A model generated the notes under the pieces. That model was not told the DNA's origin, ran no database searches, and saw only the letters and a list, made by a program, of their open reading frames with translations. Positions 44,541 to 57,293 of a DNA stretch of 64,000 nucleotides are shown one piece after another. The stretch comes from Sequoia sempervirens (Eukaryota; Streptophyta; Pinopsida; Cupressales; Cupressaceae). A program made the position numbers and the translations under genes. The first letter of the stretch is position 1. The number at the start of each line of letters is the position of its first letter. The stretch lies in assembly GCA_007258455.2 (NCBI GenBank), contig VDFB02000003.1, positions 45,087,875 through 45,151,874 of the forward strand, in the 5' to 3' direction.

Positions 44541-46154
44541 CTAACCTTGATTATATGGCCACATCCTGGCCACCAGCTGCCTGAATGAATCAATCGCCTC
44601 CTGCGCTGGAATGTAATGGCCCCAAGAGGACTCCCTCATAGTACACATGAATATCACCATGTACTAGTCATGGGGTCTGTCCTGAGGCTCCCTAAACTTC
44701 CTTTGTACTCTACCTGATAGGTATCTCTCTATCATTGTGTGCTCCCTACCCTACATAAGTCTATCCTATCGAGCAAAGAAGAGTTGTTACACATCATCGT
44801 ACCATGTGGGCCATCCAATATATGGCCGCCATGTGAAAGCTTGCATGTCATCTAGGACTCTCCTCTAGTGGGGAATTCCAACCTATCCTGTGAATGTAAA
44901 TTGAACTCCTCCCTGGTATCTCTAGACAACTGGATTGTCTGGATTCATGTAAACTACAATAACTCTCAGGAAAAGCACAATGATGTGCTCCTAGGCCCAG
45001 ATATGGAGGAGTGTAACACCAACCTCGATGGCTCTGCCCTCATCGTATACAAACTCATGTAAATATCGATACAATGAGGCCAACAGTACTGGCCCCCATG
45101 CAAAGCATACCCGTCACCAGACCATCTGCTCCCAAGTGAGCCCCCATCCAGAACTGAAATATTGGCCCCACCAATCTGGGGTAACAAGACCTGAAATATT
45201 TGCTACTACAACCAAGTAGAAAGGAGACATGACGATCCTGTAGCACTCCAACTCAATCTAGCCCTCACAAAAGACAATCTCATTGAGGCCCATCACATCA
45301 TAGCAGGCCTCCCTACTAACATCCACATCATATATCATGAACTCTCCATGGATGGGTAGTCTAAGTATGCACCACACATCCTCTAGTGTGACTGTGGCCT
45401 CGCTTGTTGGAAGGTGGAAGGAGGATGTCTCGTTGTGCCATTGCTTAATGAATGCTGTCATCATGCCCAAGTGATTCCTCACTGGTGGTGCATACGCAAC
45501 ATACCAGAGGCCAATCAACCCCAAGTGCTCCTGTAGTCACTCATGCATCCTGACCAATCTGCTGAGAATGGAGAATTTGTGCTCACGTGAATGAAGTATC
45601 TCTACCTCTTCTTGCATCAGGAAAGCCACTATGTTAAGTTTCATAAAAAATATGATCCTAATTCACGTCGATGTGCCTGAAATAGCATATGCGTCGCTAT
45701 TTGCAGTGTGGCATAGTTTGAAAGTTCCAAACTACACCACTAGGACCCCTAAACTCTCAAACTCCACCACCGTGATGTTGTTTGAAGCACGACCCTAAAC
45801 CTAAATATCCAAAATGGTCTGCTACGACGAACTTTACATATGCAATTTAATTTGGAGTTTGAATCTAAACTCCAAACTATGTTGCGGCATCGCTATTCGC
45901 GACTGTGGCATAGTTTGAGGTCGTGCAGTGTCAAAAAAAACTTTCAAGTGGTGCAATATTGGACTGCTGAGCAAAAAGTAAACTCGTAAGCTAATAAATG
46001 CACGTGAAAATAAAAAACTGAGGTCAAGTCAAGTTGACTCACCGGTGGTCTAGTTTCAGGAAGCCTCTAGTACATGTGTACTCGATTTGAAATGTGTCGG
46101 GGAAGTTATCGTTGTGCCATCTCTTGAAGGGGTCTAAGCTCAAAGGTGCAGAAT
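44541..46154 (-). pseudogene. Plant mobile domain (PMD) gene relic, antisense within T (copy 2)
   Basis: The sequence and reading are the same as 6575-8188: an upstream exon-like segment ending at a GTGAGT donor (about 46043), an intron, then one frame from 45617 down to about 44541 with the PMD motifs SSFHLPTSEATVTLEDVWC, CILRLPIHGEFM and LASLYRYLHEF and about eleven stops. No difference from copy 1 was seen, so the stops are older than the duplication. It lies between integrase and 3' LTR in the complete element, opposite to the element's own genes. Confidence 0.75.
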
Positions 46155-46519
46155 CTCAAAAGGTTGTGTGCAAATGAATTGGAAGTGACCCCTCGAGGCC
46201 TATTTAAGCCTGTAAAATAGGGTTTTTTGACCCTATTTAGTCGTCCAGCTAGGGGTTTTGTCCCCTAATCCCGTTTTTGCATGTTTTTGTCATCTTGGAG
46301 CCTTTTCATACCTGTCGGGCACCTTCTCCTCTTTTTTGCGAGACCACCCAAAAATTCAATTTTTTGTCCGATCTCTTGAGGGGGCAGTATATTGGCATAT
46401 TTCTTCTCACTGAGGTAGCAGTGGGGCAATTTTGAAAATTGGAATTTTTTTCCTTTTGATCAAAATAGTTTATTCTTTGAACCAATGTAGCGAGTACTTT
46501 GTTTCAAAGAAGGACAAAA

Positions 46520-47759
46520 TGTATACATGGAAAATATACCGACATACTTGATCCCAATTTACTAACATCATTTCATCCTAAATCATCTTCTTAGCTTGTC
46601 ATCAATTTTCATCCCTTAATTCAATAAATCAGTTTGTCTAGTTAAGTCATTATCTCTTGTTAATTAAATAAGTCAATTTTATTCAATTAACCCTCCTTTA
46701 TCTATTTAATTAAATAATTCATTTTATTTGATTAAATCCCTAAAGTCTTGCTATTAAATTAAATCAATCCTTATTTAATTTAATCTAACAACATCAACCC
46801 TCTTTAATTAAATAAATCAAAAATATTTATGTAATTAGCTCTAAATCATATTCCTCTCAACTTTGATTTAAATCAATCCAAAATCTAAATCAAATTGTCA
46901 CATCATCTAATGCTTTGTTAAATTAGTCAAATGCTGATTAATTTAATCCTAATCACCTCAATCCTCTAGATTTTGCAACTTGCATAATTAAATCATTTAT
47001 TTGATTTAATAATTCCCTAATTACTTTCAAAATGGCATAAAAAAGGGAATATTCCTCCAAGTTTGAAAATCCCTCCAAATGGATTTGTCCTTCCAACAAG
47101 GCATTCATTTCCTCTTACATGTCCTTGTGCATTGAGCATAGTAGCATTTAATTCATTCATTTCTCCCTCCAACAAGTCATTTCACAAATTTCAAATTCCA
47201 CCTAATATCATTTATTGTGCACATTCATCAAAATGTGCTCAAGCTTCCTCCATTCACATCTTGACAAGTGGAACTTTCCCATTGGATGTTGAATGATCCC
47301 ACATTGCTCCATTTTTCTCATTCCTCCATCTTGTCTTTCTATAAATAGAAGGCTTTTCTTTGTAGTTTGGATCCACAACTCAGAGAAAAGTTACTCTCTT
47401 CACATTGAGAGCTAATTTTATCCATTTCATATCAAGTGTTCATCATTTTTATGGTTTCATAGCAAGGTTATGCCAAAATTTCATCAAGGATCTTAAATCA
47501 TCCACAAATCTTCATCAAGCTTGCATACGAGTTGGGAAAGGGCCAATTTCCACATCAAATTGACACCAATTCCCCCATGGGATTGAGAGTTTGCATGTTT
47601 AAATAGGATTTCAATTACTTTCTTTGCTTTGTTCTTCAATTTCTTTCTTATTTGAGCATTGTAGATGAATTTCATGGGAATCTTGGTTCTTATTTTCATT
47701 TGGATCTAATATTGTGTTTGTTTGCTATGTTTGTGTAGGTCTAGGATTGGAGTTCTACA
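46520..47759 (+). repeat. 3' LTR of T (copy 2)
   Basis: TGTATACATGG...GAGTTCTACA, 1240 bases, preceded by AAAGAAGGACAAAA, a modest polypurine tract, and followed by GAAAG (47760-47764), the right target-site duplication. The TATA box is at 47340-47347. Confidence 0.92.
47340..47347 (+). promoter_or_regulatory. TATA box of the 3' LTR of T (copy 2)
   Basis: TATAAATA in CTATAAATAGAAGGC, equal to 9374-9381. In a 3' LTR it could start transcripts outward into element A. Confidence 0.65.
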
Positions 47760-48099
47760 GAAAGAAAAGATAGATGTGTGATATGTGTGTGTGATGCGAG
47801 TTCAAGAAGATCAGTTTGAAATTCAAGTGTTGAGTTCCTGAAGACAATGAGCTTAAGGTGTACTCTATCTTTCAAGCATATTTGCAAAAATGTGGGAAGA
47901 TTGTGGTGGAATCTCTATTTCATTGAGATAGTTTTCTCTCTGTAACAACTCCCTTCTATCTTCTTTGTAATTTTGTGGTAGTGATCCCTCATTGGATAAT
48001 GTGTCATGTCTTGGTAGTGATCCTTTCTAGTAGTGAGCCTTTGTATTTTATTTTAAAAATATTTATATTGTGAGCTAATCCTCTCTGTGCTTTCATAAT
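47760..48099. other. Sequence between T and the A remnant (copy 2)
   Basis: Equal to 9794-10133: GAAAG duplication, then non-coding sequence with a TGTGTG stretch. No gene is seen. Confidence 0.6.
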
Positions 48100-48293
48100 T
48101 ATATGTTGTAATCCTCTAAGGCAAGGCCTATGAGCTTAGATGCTCACCCATGTTGCCAATATTGCATGTAAGTGTTCCATGTTAATGAATATTTTTGTTT
48201 TCACATCAATTCTCTGTGTTAATTTCGCTATGTTGACTCATTGCTGCATGATCCGAACTATTCCTTCTAGAACCCTCCTACTGTGACTGCACC
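48100..48293 (+). repeat. 5' LTR remnant of A (copy 2)
   Basis: The last ~190 bases of the LTR, matching 53602-53789. The U3 and R parts are not found upstream. Confidence 0.7.
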
Positions 48294-48296
48294 AAG

Positions 48297-48309
48297 TGGT
48301 ATTAGAGCC
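48297..48309 (+). other. Primer-binding site of A (copy 2)
   Basis: TGGTATTAGAGCC, the initiator-Met tRNA site with one C-to-T change, as in copy 1. Confidence 0.85.
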
Positions 48310-48463
48310 AAGTTTCAAATCTTGAATGCATTCCTAGTGGAAAATAGATTGATGACTTGAGGCAGACTACATTTGTTTTCAACCAATCACAAATTGTGAG
48401 AGTTGAAACCCATGTAGCTAGATCACTTAATTGAGGCGGTTGCACCATTTCAAGGAGAGATAT

Positions 48464-49491
48464 GTTGCCAAGGAGAGTACCTGCTATGGAGAATGTTGCT
48501 AGAAGAATGGATGAAATGTTGGAAATGATGCGCAAAATGTGAGTCTAATTAGATGTGGTTGAAGAAGACAAAAGGAAAGACCTAAACCCTAGGAAGAATG
48601 AAGAAAGTGATGATGAAGTAGATCATGTGAATCTAATTGCAAAATCCCTAGGTGAAGAAGAAGAAGAATCAGATTAGGTGAAAATGTTGAAATTGATCTC
48701 AAAGATTGGGAAAAGACCTAGTTGAAATTCAAAATTGTGTGGGAAATTTTAATCCTGAAGAATTGATTGATTGGATCAATGAAATGGAGGAATAGTTTGA
48801 ATATGAAGAAATTGAATATCCAGAAAGAGTTAGGTTTGCAAGAAAAAAATTTGAAAGGTCACGCTGCATTATGGTGGAAAGAAGTCCAATTGGATAGGAA
48901 TAGAAGAGATAAGGAAAGAATCATCAAATGGAATAGAATGGTAACAAAATTAAAGAGTCAATTCATACCAGTTGACTATGAATTGGAATCGCTAGAAAGA
49001 TTGCAGAATCTGGGACAAAAGGATTTGACTATTAAGGAATACATTGAACAAAATCTATAAGATAATAATCAAAACTGTTCATAGTGAAGCAAGAAAAGAA
49101 AAGTTTGGAAGATATATCAATGGATTGAGAACAAGCATTCAGGAAGAATTAAGCCTAGTGAAAATGACATTGAAAGTGGAGGAGAAGTTGAGAAAGAAAT
49201 TTGAAAAATGGCAGAGAAGTGCAAAAGGAAGATTTCAAAAGATTGGATGTCAATCTGGAGAAAGAAAACCCTACACAAAGCAAAAAAAAGATGTAAAACT
49301 CTACTAGAGTGAGGTGAAGGATAACAATTCATACCTTGGAAATACAAGGAGTCACAATTCATACTAGAATGATCAAATATCTGAGAGAAGACCATTCAAA
49401 GGAACCTCCTTCAAGTGTGAAGGACATAGAGCTTTTAAGTATCATCAAGAGAATACCAAAAAGAATCCAGACCATACTGGAAGAATAGAAT
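48464..49491 (+). pseudogene. gag relic of A (copy 2)
   Basis: Same as 10498-11525: GHAALWWKEVQLDRNRRDKE and SQFIPVDYELESLERLQNLG in one frame, then a shift to FGRYINGLRTSIQEELSL, then the damaged zinc knuckle (SFKCEGHRAFKY). It has no intact start. Confidence 0.75.
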
Positions 49492-50300
49492 ATGTGGATG
49501 AGGAGCCTATTGAATCTCCTAATTCAATTAGGAAACCAGAGAAAGGTGAATCATTGGTGATGAGGAGAGCTTTGATGCATGAAGAGGTGACTGAAGAATC
49601 TCCACAAAGGAAAATCTATTCAAAAACATATGAAAGTCCCAGAGGAAAGGTATGCAAATTTATCATTGATAGTGATAGTATTGATAATTTAGCTTCAGAG
49701 GATATGGAAACCAAGTTGGATTTGAAGAGATTGAAACACCCAAACCCTTATAGGATTGCATGGATTCATGATGAGCATAAGGTATTGGTAAATGAGCAAT
49801 GTCTGGTGAAATTTCATATTTGATCATATAGGGATCATGAAGTGTTGTGTGATGTTAATTCCTATGGAAACTTGTCATTTAATATTAGGAAGGCCACACT
49901 AATATGATAGGAATTTTTTTCATGATGGAAGAAGGAATACCTACACTATGACATCAAATGGAAGAAGAATCAAGTTGATACCTTTAGAAGAGGAAGATAA
50001 GAGTAAGGTTTGCAGCATTTGCATACTATGTTTGGTACATGGAATAAATTTTCTTGATGGTTTGGGGCATGAAAGCATGTGTTTTGCATTGATTCCAAGA
50101 AAATCAATGGCTCGGAGATAGAAAATCCCATTAGAGAGAGTGAATAAGTTGCAAAGTTGTGGGCAGAGTATAAAGAAATCATCTCAATTAATGTGCCAGA
50201 TGATTTATTAGAGGTTTGGAGCATCAGCCATCGAATAGATCTAATACTGAGAGACATTTTTCCAAACAAAGTAGCACATAGAATGACACATATAGAGAAT
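49492..50300 (+). pseudogene. Protease and linker of A (copy 2)
   Basis: Protease with Asp-Ser-Asp in place of Asp-Ser-Gly (FIIDSDSIDN), a TGA after VKFHI, a shift, then the linker. The 156 bases 50075-50230 read on in frame (AEYKEIISINVPDDLLEVW, then SISHRIDLILRDIFPNKVAH), as expected just upstream of a chromovirus reverse transcriptase. This shows the longer form is the original. Confidence 0.75.
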
Positions 50301-51492
50301 GCAGAGTTGAACCGAAAAATATAGGATTTGTTGAAGAAAGGATTGATTAGAGAAAGCTTGAGCCCATGTGCAGTACCTATTGTGCTTGCACCAAAGAAAG
50401 ATGGAGAGTGGATAATGTGTACAAATTCAAGAGAAATTAATAGGAGCACTGTCAAGTACCAATTCCCATTGCCAAGGATGGATGAAATTATGGATTGTTT
50501 GAGTGGAGCAAGGTATTTCACAAAGATTGATCTCAAGAGTGGATACCATTAAATCAAGATCAGGGAAGGAGATGAATGGAAGACTGCATTTAAGACAAAT
50601 GAAGGATTATATGAGTGGTTAGTGATGCCGTTTGGATTGACCAATGCACTGAACACTTTCATGAGATTGATGAATGAGGTATTAAATAAATTCTTGGGTA
50701 AGTATTACAAAATTTTGTAAGAACATTTTTGCACCTTAGGAAAGTATTACAAAATTTGAGAGAAGAGAAGTTGCTGATAAATATCAAGAAGTGTAGTTTC
50801 ATGAAAACAAAGTTGGTGTATCTTGGATTTTTTATTTCTACTAAAGGACTGAAAATGGATCTAGAGAAATTGAAAGCAATATTAGATTGGCCTACACCGG
50901 TAAATATTGAAGTAAGATCATTCCATGGACTAGCTAGTTTCTACCAGAAGTTTATCAGAAGTTTCAATAGTGTTTGTAACCCCATGATAGAGACAATGAG
51001 AGGAGACAAGAAGGATTCAAGTGGAAAATCGAAGCACGAAAGAGTTTTGAATTGTTGAAGCAAAAGATGACATAGCAGCTAGTGTTAGCACTACCCGATT
51101 TTGACAAAGCATTTCAAGTTGATTGTGATGCAAGTGGAAATGCAATAGGAGTAGTATTAAGCCAAGAAGGAAGACATATATCCTATTTCAGTGAGAAATT
51201 GAATGATTCCATAAGAAGATACTCAATTTATGATTGGGAATTTAATGCCATAATTCAACCTTTGAAGAAGTGGAGACATTACTTACTACCTAAGGATTTT
51301 GTGTTGTATAGGGATCATCAAGCTTTGCAGTATTTGAACATTCAAGGGAAGCTAAATCAAAGACATAAGAGATGGGTTGAGTTATTGAAGAGTTGTAAAT
51401 TTGTGTTGAAGCATAGGAGTTGCAAGTTAAATAATGTTGTAGATGCACTGAGTAGGAGAAGGAATTTGTTGACAAAAATGAGAGTATAAGTA
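50301..51492 (+). pseudogene. Reverse transcriptase-RNase H relic of A (copy 2), YLDD missing
   Basis: As in copy 1: palm motifs up to MPFGLTNA and FLGK, then the copied AAGTATTACAAAATTT filler (50700-50715) in place of YLDD, then HLRKVLQNLREEK and an RNase H with VDCDASGNAIGVV and YRDHQAL. The filler is therefore older than the duplication. Confidence 0.85.
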
Positions 51493-51601
51493 ATGGGATT
51501 TGAGGAGTTGAAACATATGTATGAAGAAGATGTAGATTTTGGTGAAGCATGCAAAGCATGTAAGGAACCTATTGTAATAGACTGAAGCCAATTATTGGAC
51601 T

Positions 51602-52682
51602 ACTTCATTTAGGGATTTATGTTGTTCAAAGGAAAGTAGTTGTGCATTTCAAGGAGTTCAATGAGAGAAAATTTGATTAAGGAAAAACATAGTGAAGGTT
51701 TAGCTAGACATTTCAGAGTGGATAAGACAATAGCTTTAGTGAGTGAACATTATTTTTGGCTATAGATATATAAGGATGTAAGGAACTATATTTAGAATTG
51801 CAATATTTTTCAAGTTGCAATAAGGAGCAGTCATAATACTAGATTGTATAAACCTTTGACAGTACCAGAGAGACCTTGGGAACATTTGAGCATGGATTTC
51901 ATATTAGGATTGCCTAGAACACAAAGAGGACATAATTCAATAATGGTAGTTGTGCACAAATTTTATAAAATGGCACATTTTATTCCTTGTAAGAAGACTA
52001 ATGATGTTGTGCATGTGGCGGATTTATTTTCCAAGGAGATTGTGAGATTGCATGGAGTGCCTAAGAGTAAAGTTTCAGATAGAGACACCAAATTCATTGG
52101 ATAATTTTGGAGAACATTATGGAAGAAGATGAAGATGGAGCTGAAGTTCAGTTCAACATACCACCCATAGACCAATGGAAAAATAAAAGTGGTAAATAGA
52201 AGCTTGGGTAACTTGTTGAGATGTTTGGTCGGAGATAAGACATGTAATTGAGATATAGTTCTACCACAAGTAGAGTTTTCCTACAATAATTTAGTTAACC
52301 AGAGCATGGGGAAGAAACCATTTCATATTGTGATAGGAGAAAGTCCTAAAGGTTTTGTAGAGTTAAGAGACATCAATATGCAAAGAAAAAGTAGTGCAAA
52401 AGCAAAATATTTTGCATATTTCATGGACATGTTGCATAAATAGGTCCAAAAACATTTGGAGAACATGAATAAAAAGTATAAGGGGAAGGCAAATGAGAAC
52501 TAGAGATCTAAGGAATTTTCTTTTAGAGATGAAGTAATGGTATATTAGAGGAAGGAGATATTTTCAGTTGGTACCTACAATAAGTTGAAGATGAGGAAGT
52601 TTGGACCATGTAAGATTATGAGGAAATTCAATTCTAGAAATACAAATGAAGTAGAATTACTGGAGACAATGGGTATCACATA
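51602..52682 (+). pseudogene. Integrase relic of A (copy 2)
   Basis: Identical to copy 1 as read. [16 protein letters not shown] and SDRDTKFIG keep two catalytic Asp residues. The glutamate is Lys in GKIKVVNR. Several stops. Confidence 0.8.
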
Positions 52683-52811
52683 TATTTAATGTTGTTGACA
52701 TATATGAGTTTCATGAAGGATATTCAAGTGGAAATAGCGATGAAGTTGATTTGGAGGAGCAATTACAACGTTAGGAAGCATAAGAGACTGAGCAGATCTT
52801 GGATACCAAAA

Positions 52812-52944
52812 CTAGAAGGGGCACTAGGAGCAAGCAGTAAAAAGAATACCTTGTGAAGTGCAAGGGGAAACCAATAGAGGATTCATCATGGATATCTCAG
52901 GCTGAGGTGGACCATTTTTATTTTCCTCTTAGCCCTGAAAAGTG
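52812..52944 (+). pseudogene. Chromodomain of A (copy 2)
   Basis: EYLVKCKGKPIEDSSWIS at 52844-52898, as in copy 1. The frame ends at the LTR start. Confidence 0.75.
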
Positions 52945-53789
52945 AGGGACTCACTTTTCTTCCAACCCCGGGTGTCTAATGCAAGAGCATCCCTGGTTTT
53001 AAGGAAATTTTCCATCAACCAAAAACAATTGGTTTCTTTCATTGCATTCGGTAGTAGTTTCACTCGTTTACTCTACATTTCACCACATTACCATTTCTTA
53101 ACTCATGGCATAGGATATAACATCTATACATGGACATATATCACATATCCAAATTTCAAATCGTTTGCACTTTCCTATTAAAAGTTGTCGCTCTTAGAAT
53201 TTCATTATATTTTCCAGATAGAGCATTGGGGCTGACTTGACTTAGTTTCTTAGTGCAAACCTATTTCCCAAAGTGTGCGGACCTAAATGGAATATCATTA
53301 TAGAATCTTGGGTTCATTGGGACCTATCTTGGTGATCCACAAGTTACATCTCGTGTGGACTTATCTACTCATGTTTTGAGGCCGACGTTCATGTTTGATC
53401 TTTTATTGGGTTATTAACCCTTGTGGCTGGCGCGGACCTATTTGGGAGCTTGAGAAGCATATATATGAGAATTTTAATCATTTAAGGGGATTTTATTAGG
53501 GAGTTAATCATCAACCATTAGTACTTAGTTTAGTTCTTAGTTGTAGGTTCTTATTTTCACAACAACCCTTCTGGAGCATGTAAGAAGGCCTACTATCCAA
53601 TTATGTGTTGTAAGCCTCTAAGGCAAGACTTGTGAGCCTGGATACTCACCCATGTGGCCAATGTTGCATGTAAGTGTTCTATGTTAATGGAGATTCTTGT
53701 TTTCACATCAGTCCTTTGTGTTAATTCCATTGTGTTGCCTCATTGCTACATGGTTTGGATTGTTCCTTCTAGAACCCTCCTTCCGTGAC
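52942..53789 (+). repeat. 3' LTR of A (copy 2)
   Basis: Same sequence as 14820-15667. The start is approximate. Confidence 0.6.
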
Positions 53790-54118
53790 TAAATCAGATC
53801 TTTAAAACAGAGCTTGATGCTCATTTTTAGGGGTCCTTCATTTTGGTTCTTGTTAAATAAATATTTGAAGCAGCTCCCTTCGGGTTTATTTTTTGTATTG
53901 TGTGTGCACTAGCCTATGCATTGTCGAGATTGCTCAGCTTTTTATCAAAGTTTTGATCTGCCGCTTTGCGCATCTACTCTTCGCAGCTTCGGGTATCAGC
54001 ATTCCGTTCGGATCTTGGGAAACTCCACTGTGCTTCCACATGTCGTGGCTACTAGATGCTTTTGTTTCTTGTTTCCTTGACGCCTCGTCGGGCTGCGAGA
54101 TGCTGCCACAGAGCTGAC
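53790..54118. other. Spacer between A and B (copy 2)
   Basis: Same 329 bases as 15668-15996, relatively GC-rich, no recognised motif. It ends in GCTGAC before B's LTR. The five bases on B's other side are CCAGC, so no clear target-site duplication frames B. Confidence 0.5.
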
Positions 54119-55582
54119 TGATAGAGAGGCTGGAGGAATCAATCACAGATTCCTGCACTAGGCCTTGTCATAGACCTCCTTTGTGTATTTTTCTGCTCCA
54201 CCTTAACCTATAGGAACACTACCTTGTCTAGGTTCCCCTAGTTCTCCTGGCCAACCTCACCATCTTGACAAATTTTGATCAACCAAAACAATCCTTAGTT
54301 CAACGCTTCACTCTTCCTTAGCCTTTAATACCCTAAAGACTAATCTTCCCACAACACTTAAAGAGGATCTTGCAGGGGTGTGGGATTTCTTTCAATAGCT
54401 TCAAAATAGTTTCCTAGGTCCTAGAAGGTTTTCCAAGACTCTACCCTTTCACCGCTTGTAATGGAACCCTCATCTAGGGTTAGGAAGGCTAGTAGCCTTT
54501 GAGCCCCTATTAGGTCTCCAATTCTAAGAAATCTGGCTATTGTTCTTGACTTTGCAAAACAAACCCAAATATTTTTCTTGGATTCTCATTCCCTAAGGCT
54601 ACCTCTCAAGGAATTTTGGGGTCTTGAGGCTTAGCAAGCTTTACAATGCATTGTTCTTAGAAATGAGTCTAAACTAGGGTTTCTAAACTGTTCAAAGCTA
54701 TTTATGGACTGTCAAAAATTTCTCCTCCTAAATCAATTGATAGACCCTCCTCCTTATCACCATACAAGGCCAAGACCTTCCCCTAAATTCTCCAAGAATA
54801 ATTTCTCAAAAAGCCTTACTCCCCTGCAAATTATCCATGCTGTCCTATAGCCTTTCCTAGCCGGGCTCTTCACTGTCTCGCCTAGGGAAGGGATTTTCTC
54901 CTAGCTCCTGCAACCAAAAAAACCCTAACACCTACCATATTTATAAGAACAGAGTCTAGGAACATTTCCTAAAATGCTGTACAATTTGTACAGAGGAAAG
55001 GTGCTCTAGAGCTCCATTTCTTTCCAAGCTGCCTGTTACAGGCCTGAAAAATGACAGTGAGCTAACTATTTACAAATGACAAAAGAAAAAGATTTACACA
55101 GATATAAAAATGACACTCCAACCTTGCACAATATTAATACTACATACTACAAACAAGATGACAGTAGAGTTACGCCATTACGGTTCAGTTTTAACACAAA
55201 AACACAGAAAAACTCTTTTTAACATTGTTTTCCTTCAATCTTCAGATATGTCACACAATAACAATGCTTCTAACCTTGCCTCAGGGTCAATTCATGCCTT
55301 AAATAGGCTTCCAAAATATTTTAGGTGCTTGGGTCGAGCATCTAGATGACCTAAAAATGCAATTTATAAAACCCAATGTGTTTTCAAACACCTTGCCAAC
55401 TCTAGACAACTTAACACAATGATGTTGTAAAGCTATTGAAAACTTATCACCTTCTTTCCCAAAGTTCAAAAACAACCCCAAGTACTTAAAATAATGGTCA
55501 ACATGACCTTATTATAGCACAACAAAATTTGGACTTCAAGCAAAACTCCAACAATAGTCCTTTCCCAGGTGCTCCTGCACCA
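54119..55582 (-). repeat. 3' LTR of B (copy 2)
   Basis: Minus strand TGGTGCAGGAGCACC...CTATCA, equal to 15997-17460, about 3% different from 60248-61712. Confidence 0.92.
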
Positions 55583-55636
55583 TTCTTCGCCTCTCAGCAC
55601 AAACAACTAGGGATTGGAAGGAGGGATTAGAGACAA

Positions 55637-57293
55637 ATCAATGCCTTGCTTCTTGAAGTCTGTTTCTTCTACCTAGGTAGCTTCAGATTCATGCTTTTTC
55701 TTCCATTTAACAAGATGCTCCATGTACACCTTGTGCCTTGTAGCCTTCTTCACTCTGGACTCCAAGATCTTCTCTGCTTGTAGCTTGTCTTGATGAGGGA
55801 AGGGTACATTGCTGATGTCCTTAAGAATGTTCTGACTGTTCTGATCCACATCCTTGACTGATCCCTTGTACTTGATCAAGTCAGCTACATTGAACACTGG
55901 AGAGATGCCCAAATCTGATGGTAACTCCACCTTGTATGCATTCTTGCCATATTTTGCCAATACCTTGCATGGACCCACTCTTTTCATCTGTAACTTAGTT
56001 TCCATTCACTTCTGCAATCTGGACTTGTTGAGGTGGACCATAACATAGTCCCCAACTACAAATTGTACATCCTTCCTTGACAAATCAACATTCTCCTTCA
56101 ACTTTTGGGTTGCTGTTGTGACTATTTTCTTGACCTGCTCATGAATCTCCTTCATGGTCTGAGTGAAGTATTCTGCATGTCCACTCCTATTCTCCATAGA
56201 TCCAAGGTCTCTGAGCTCACAAATGCCTCTTGGGTGCATCCCATACACAACCTCAAAAGGACTCTTTCCTGTAGTTCTATTGGCACTATCATTGTAAGCA
56301 TATTCAACTTGGGAGATAACCATATCCCATGTCTATCCATACTCCTTAGTTAGACACCTTAGAAGATTACCCAACACTCTGTTAACCACCTCTATTGGGC
56401 CATCGGTCTGAGGATGGTAAGCTGATCCAAAAGATAGGTTTGTTCCCAATCTTCTCCATAGAGTTCCAAAAGTGACTCATGAACTTCACATCTCTGTTAG
56501 AAACAATGCTTAGAGGCAAGCCATGGATCCTAACAACTTCCTTGAAGAAAAGATGAGCTATGTAGCTGGCATCATGAGTAGTTTTGCAAGGAATGAAGTG
56601 ACTCATCTTTCTAAATCTGTCCACCACCACATAAACACTGTCAAAACCAATCTTGGTCTTAGGAAGACCTACCACAAAATCCATGCTCATGCACTCCCAT
56701 GGTCTGTTAGGAATGGGCAGGGGTTGATATAAACCAGCATTGCTAGCTCCTCCCTTAGCTTTCATGCACACAACACACTGCTCCACATATTTTCTAACAT
56801 CTCTTGCCAAGTTAGGCCAATAATAGAACCTTTGTACTAGCTCCAAAGTCTTATTTATGCCAAAATGCCCAATAAGACTACCATTATTCTTTTCTTGAAT
56901 CATATTTTCCCTCATGGACCCCCTTGGAACATATAACTGATTACCCTTAAACAACAGTCCATTTTGCAATGTATACTCTGAATATTGGCTATGAAAATGA
57001 TTCTCAAAATTAGAAAATATGTTGTAAGCTTCTAAGAAGTCTTCATCTTCACCATAGAGGTCATTGAAACTCTCTATGCCAATGCTCTTGAGCTGTATCT
57101 CTTGTACTATCAACAACCTTATGCTTAATGCATCTGCCACCTTATTCATTTTCCCTTTCTTGTGCTTGATGGTAAAAGTAAAGGCTTGGATATATTCCAT
57201 CCATTTCAAATGCCTATTACTTAACTTCTCTTGGGTGTTGATATAACTAAGTGCCTGGTTATCAATAAAAACCACAAACTCTTTGGGTAACAA
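55637..57293 (-). pseudogene. Integrase and chromodomain of B (copy 2)
   Basis: A 303-codon open stretch (57293-56382) ends RNase H and runs into integrase: GHFGINKTLELVQRFYYWPN, VEQCVVCMKAKG, MSMDFVVGLPKTKIGFDSVY, HFIPCKTTHD, VRIHGLPLSIVSNRDVKF. The second catalytic Asp is Asn (SNRD, AAC). After about 56450 the frame shifts, and AYHPQTDGPIEVVNR with its Glu is read in another frame. Then a TAG and VISQVEYAYNDSANRT. The C-terminal half includes MKRVGPCKVLAKYGKNAYKV and the chromodomain EHLVKWKKKHESEAT followed by TAG at 55673. Inactive. Confidence 0.87.

Larger units (their letters stand above)
37237..47759 (+). mobile_element. Tat-type Ty3/gypsy element T, both ends present, gag-RT missing
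   Basis: The 10.5-kb element is bounded by LTRs (37237-38481, 46520-47759) and by the 5-base duplication GAAAG on each side. Right after the 5' LTR the sequence goes within about 100 bases into an archaeal-type RNase H, so gag, protease, reverse transcriptase and gypsy RNase H are absent. Integrase follows. About 4.4 kb of non-coding DNA with CAT-rich repeats and an antisense plant mobile domain gene then lead to the 3' LTR. The LTRs differ by several percent, more so in their first 110 bases. Confidence 0.92.
48100..53789 (+). mobile_element. Chromodomain Ty3/gypsy element A (copy 2)
   Basis: Same element as 10134-15667 but with the 156 bases at 50075-50230 present. It has a 5' LTR remnant (48100-48293), gag, protease, RT-RNase H, integrase, chromodomain and 3' LTR (52942-53789). 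All stops and frameshifts I checked are shared with copy 1, so the element was already decayed before the block was duplicated. Confidence 0.85.
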
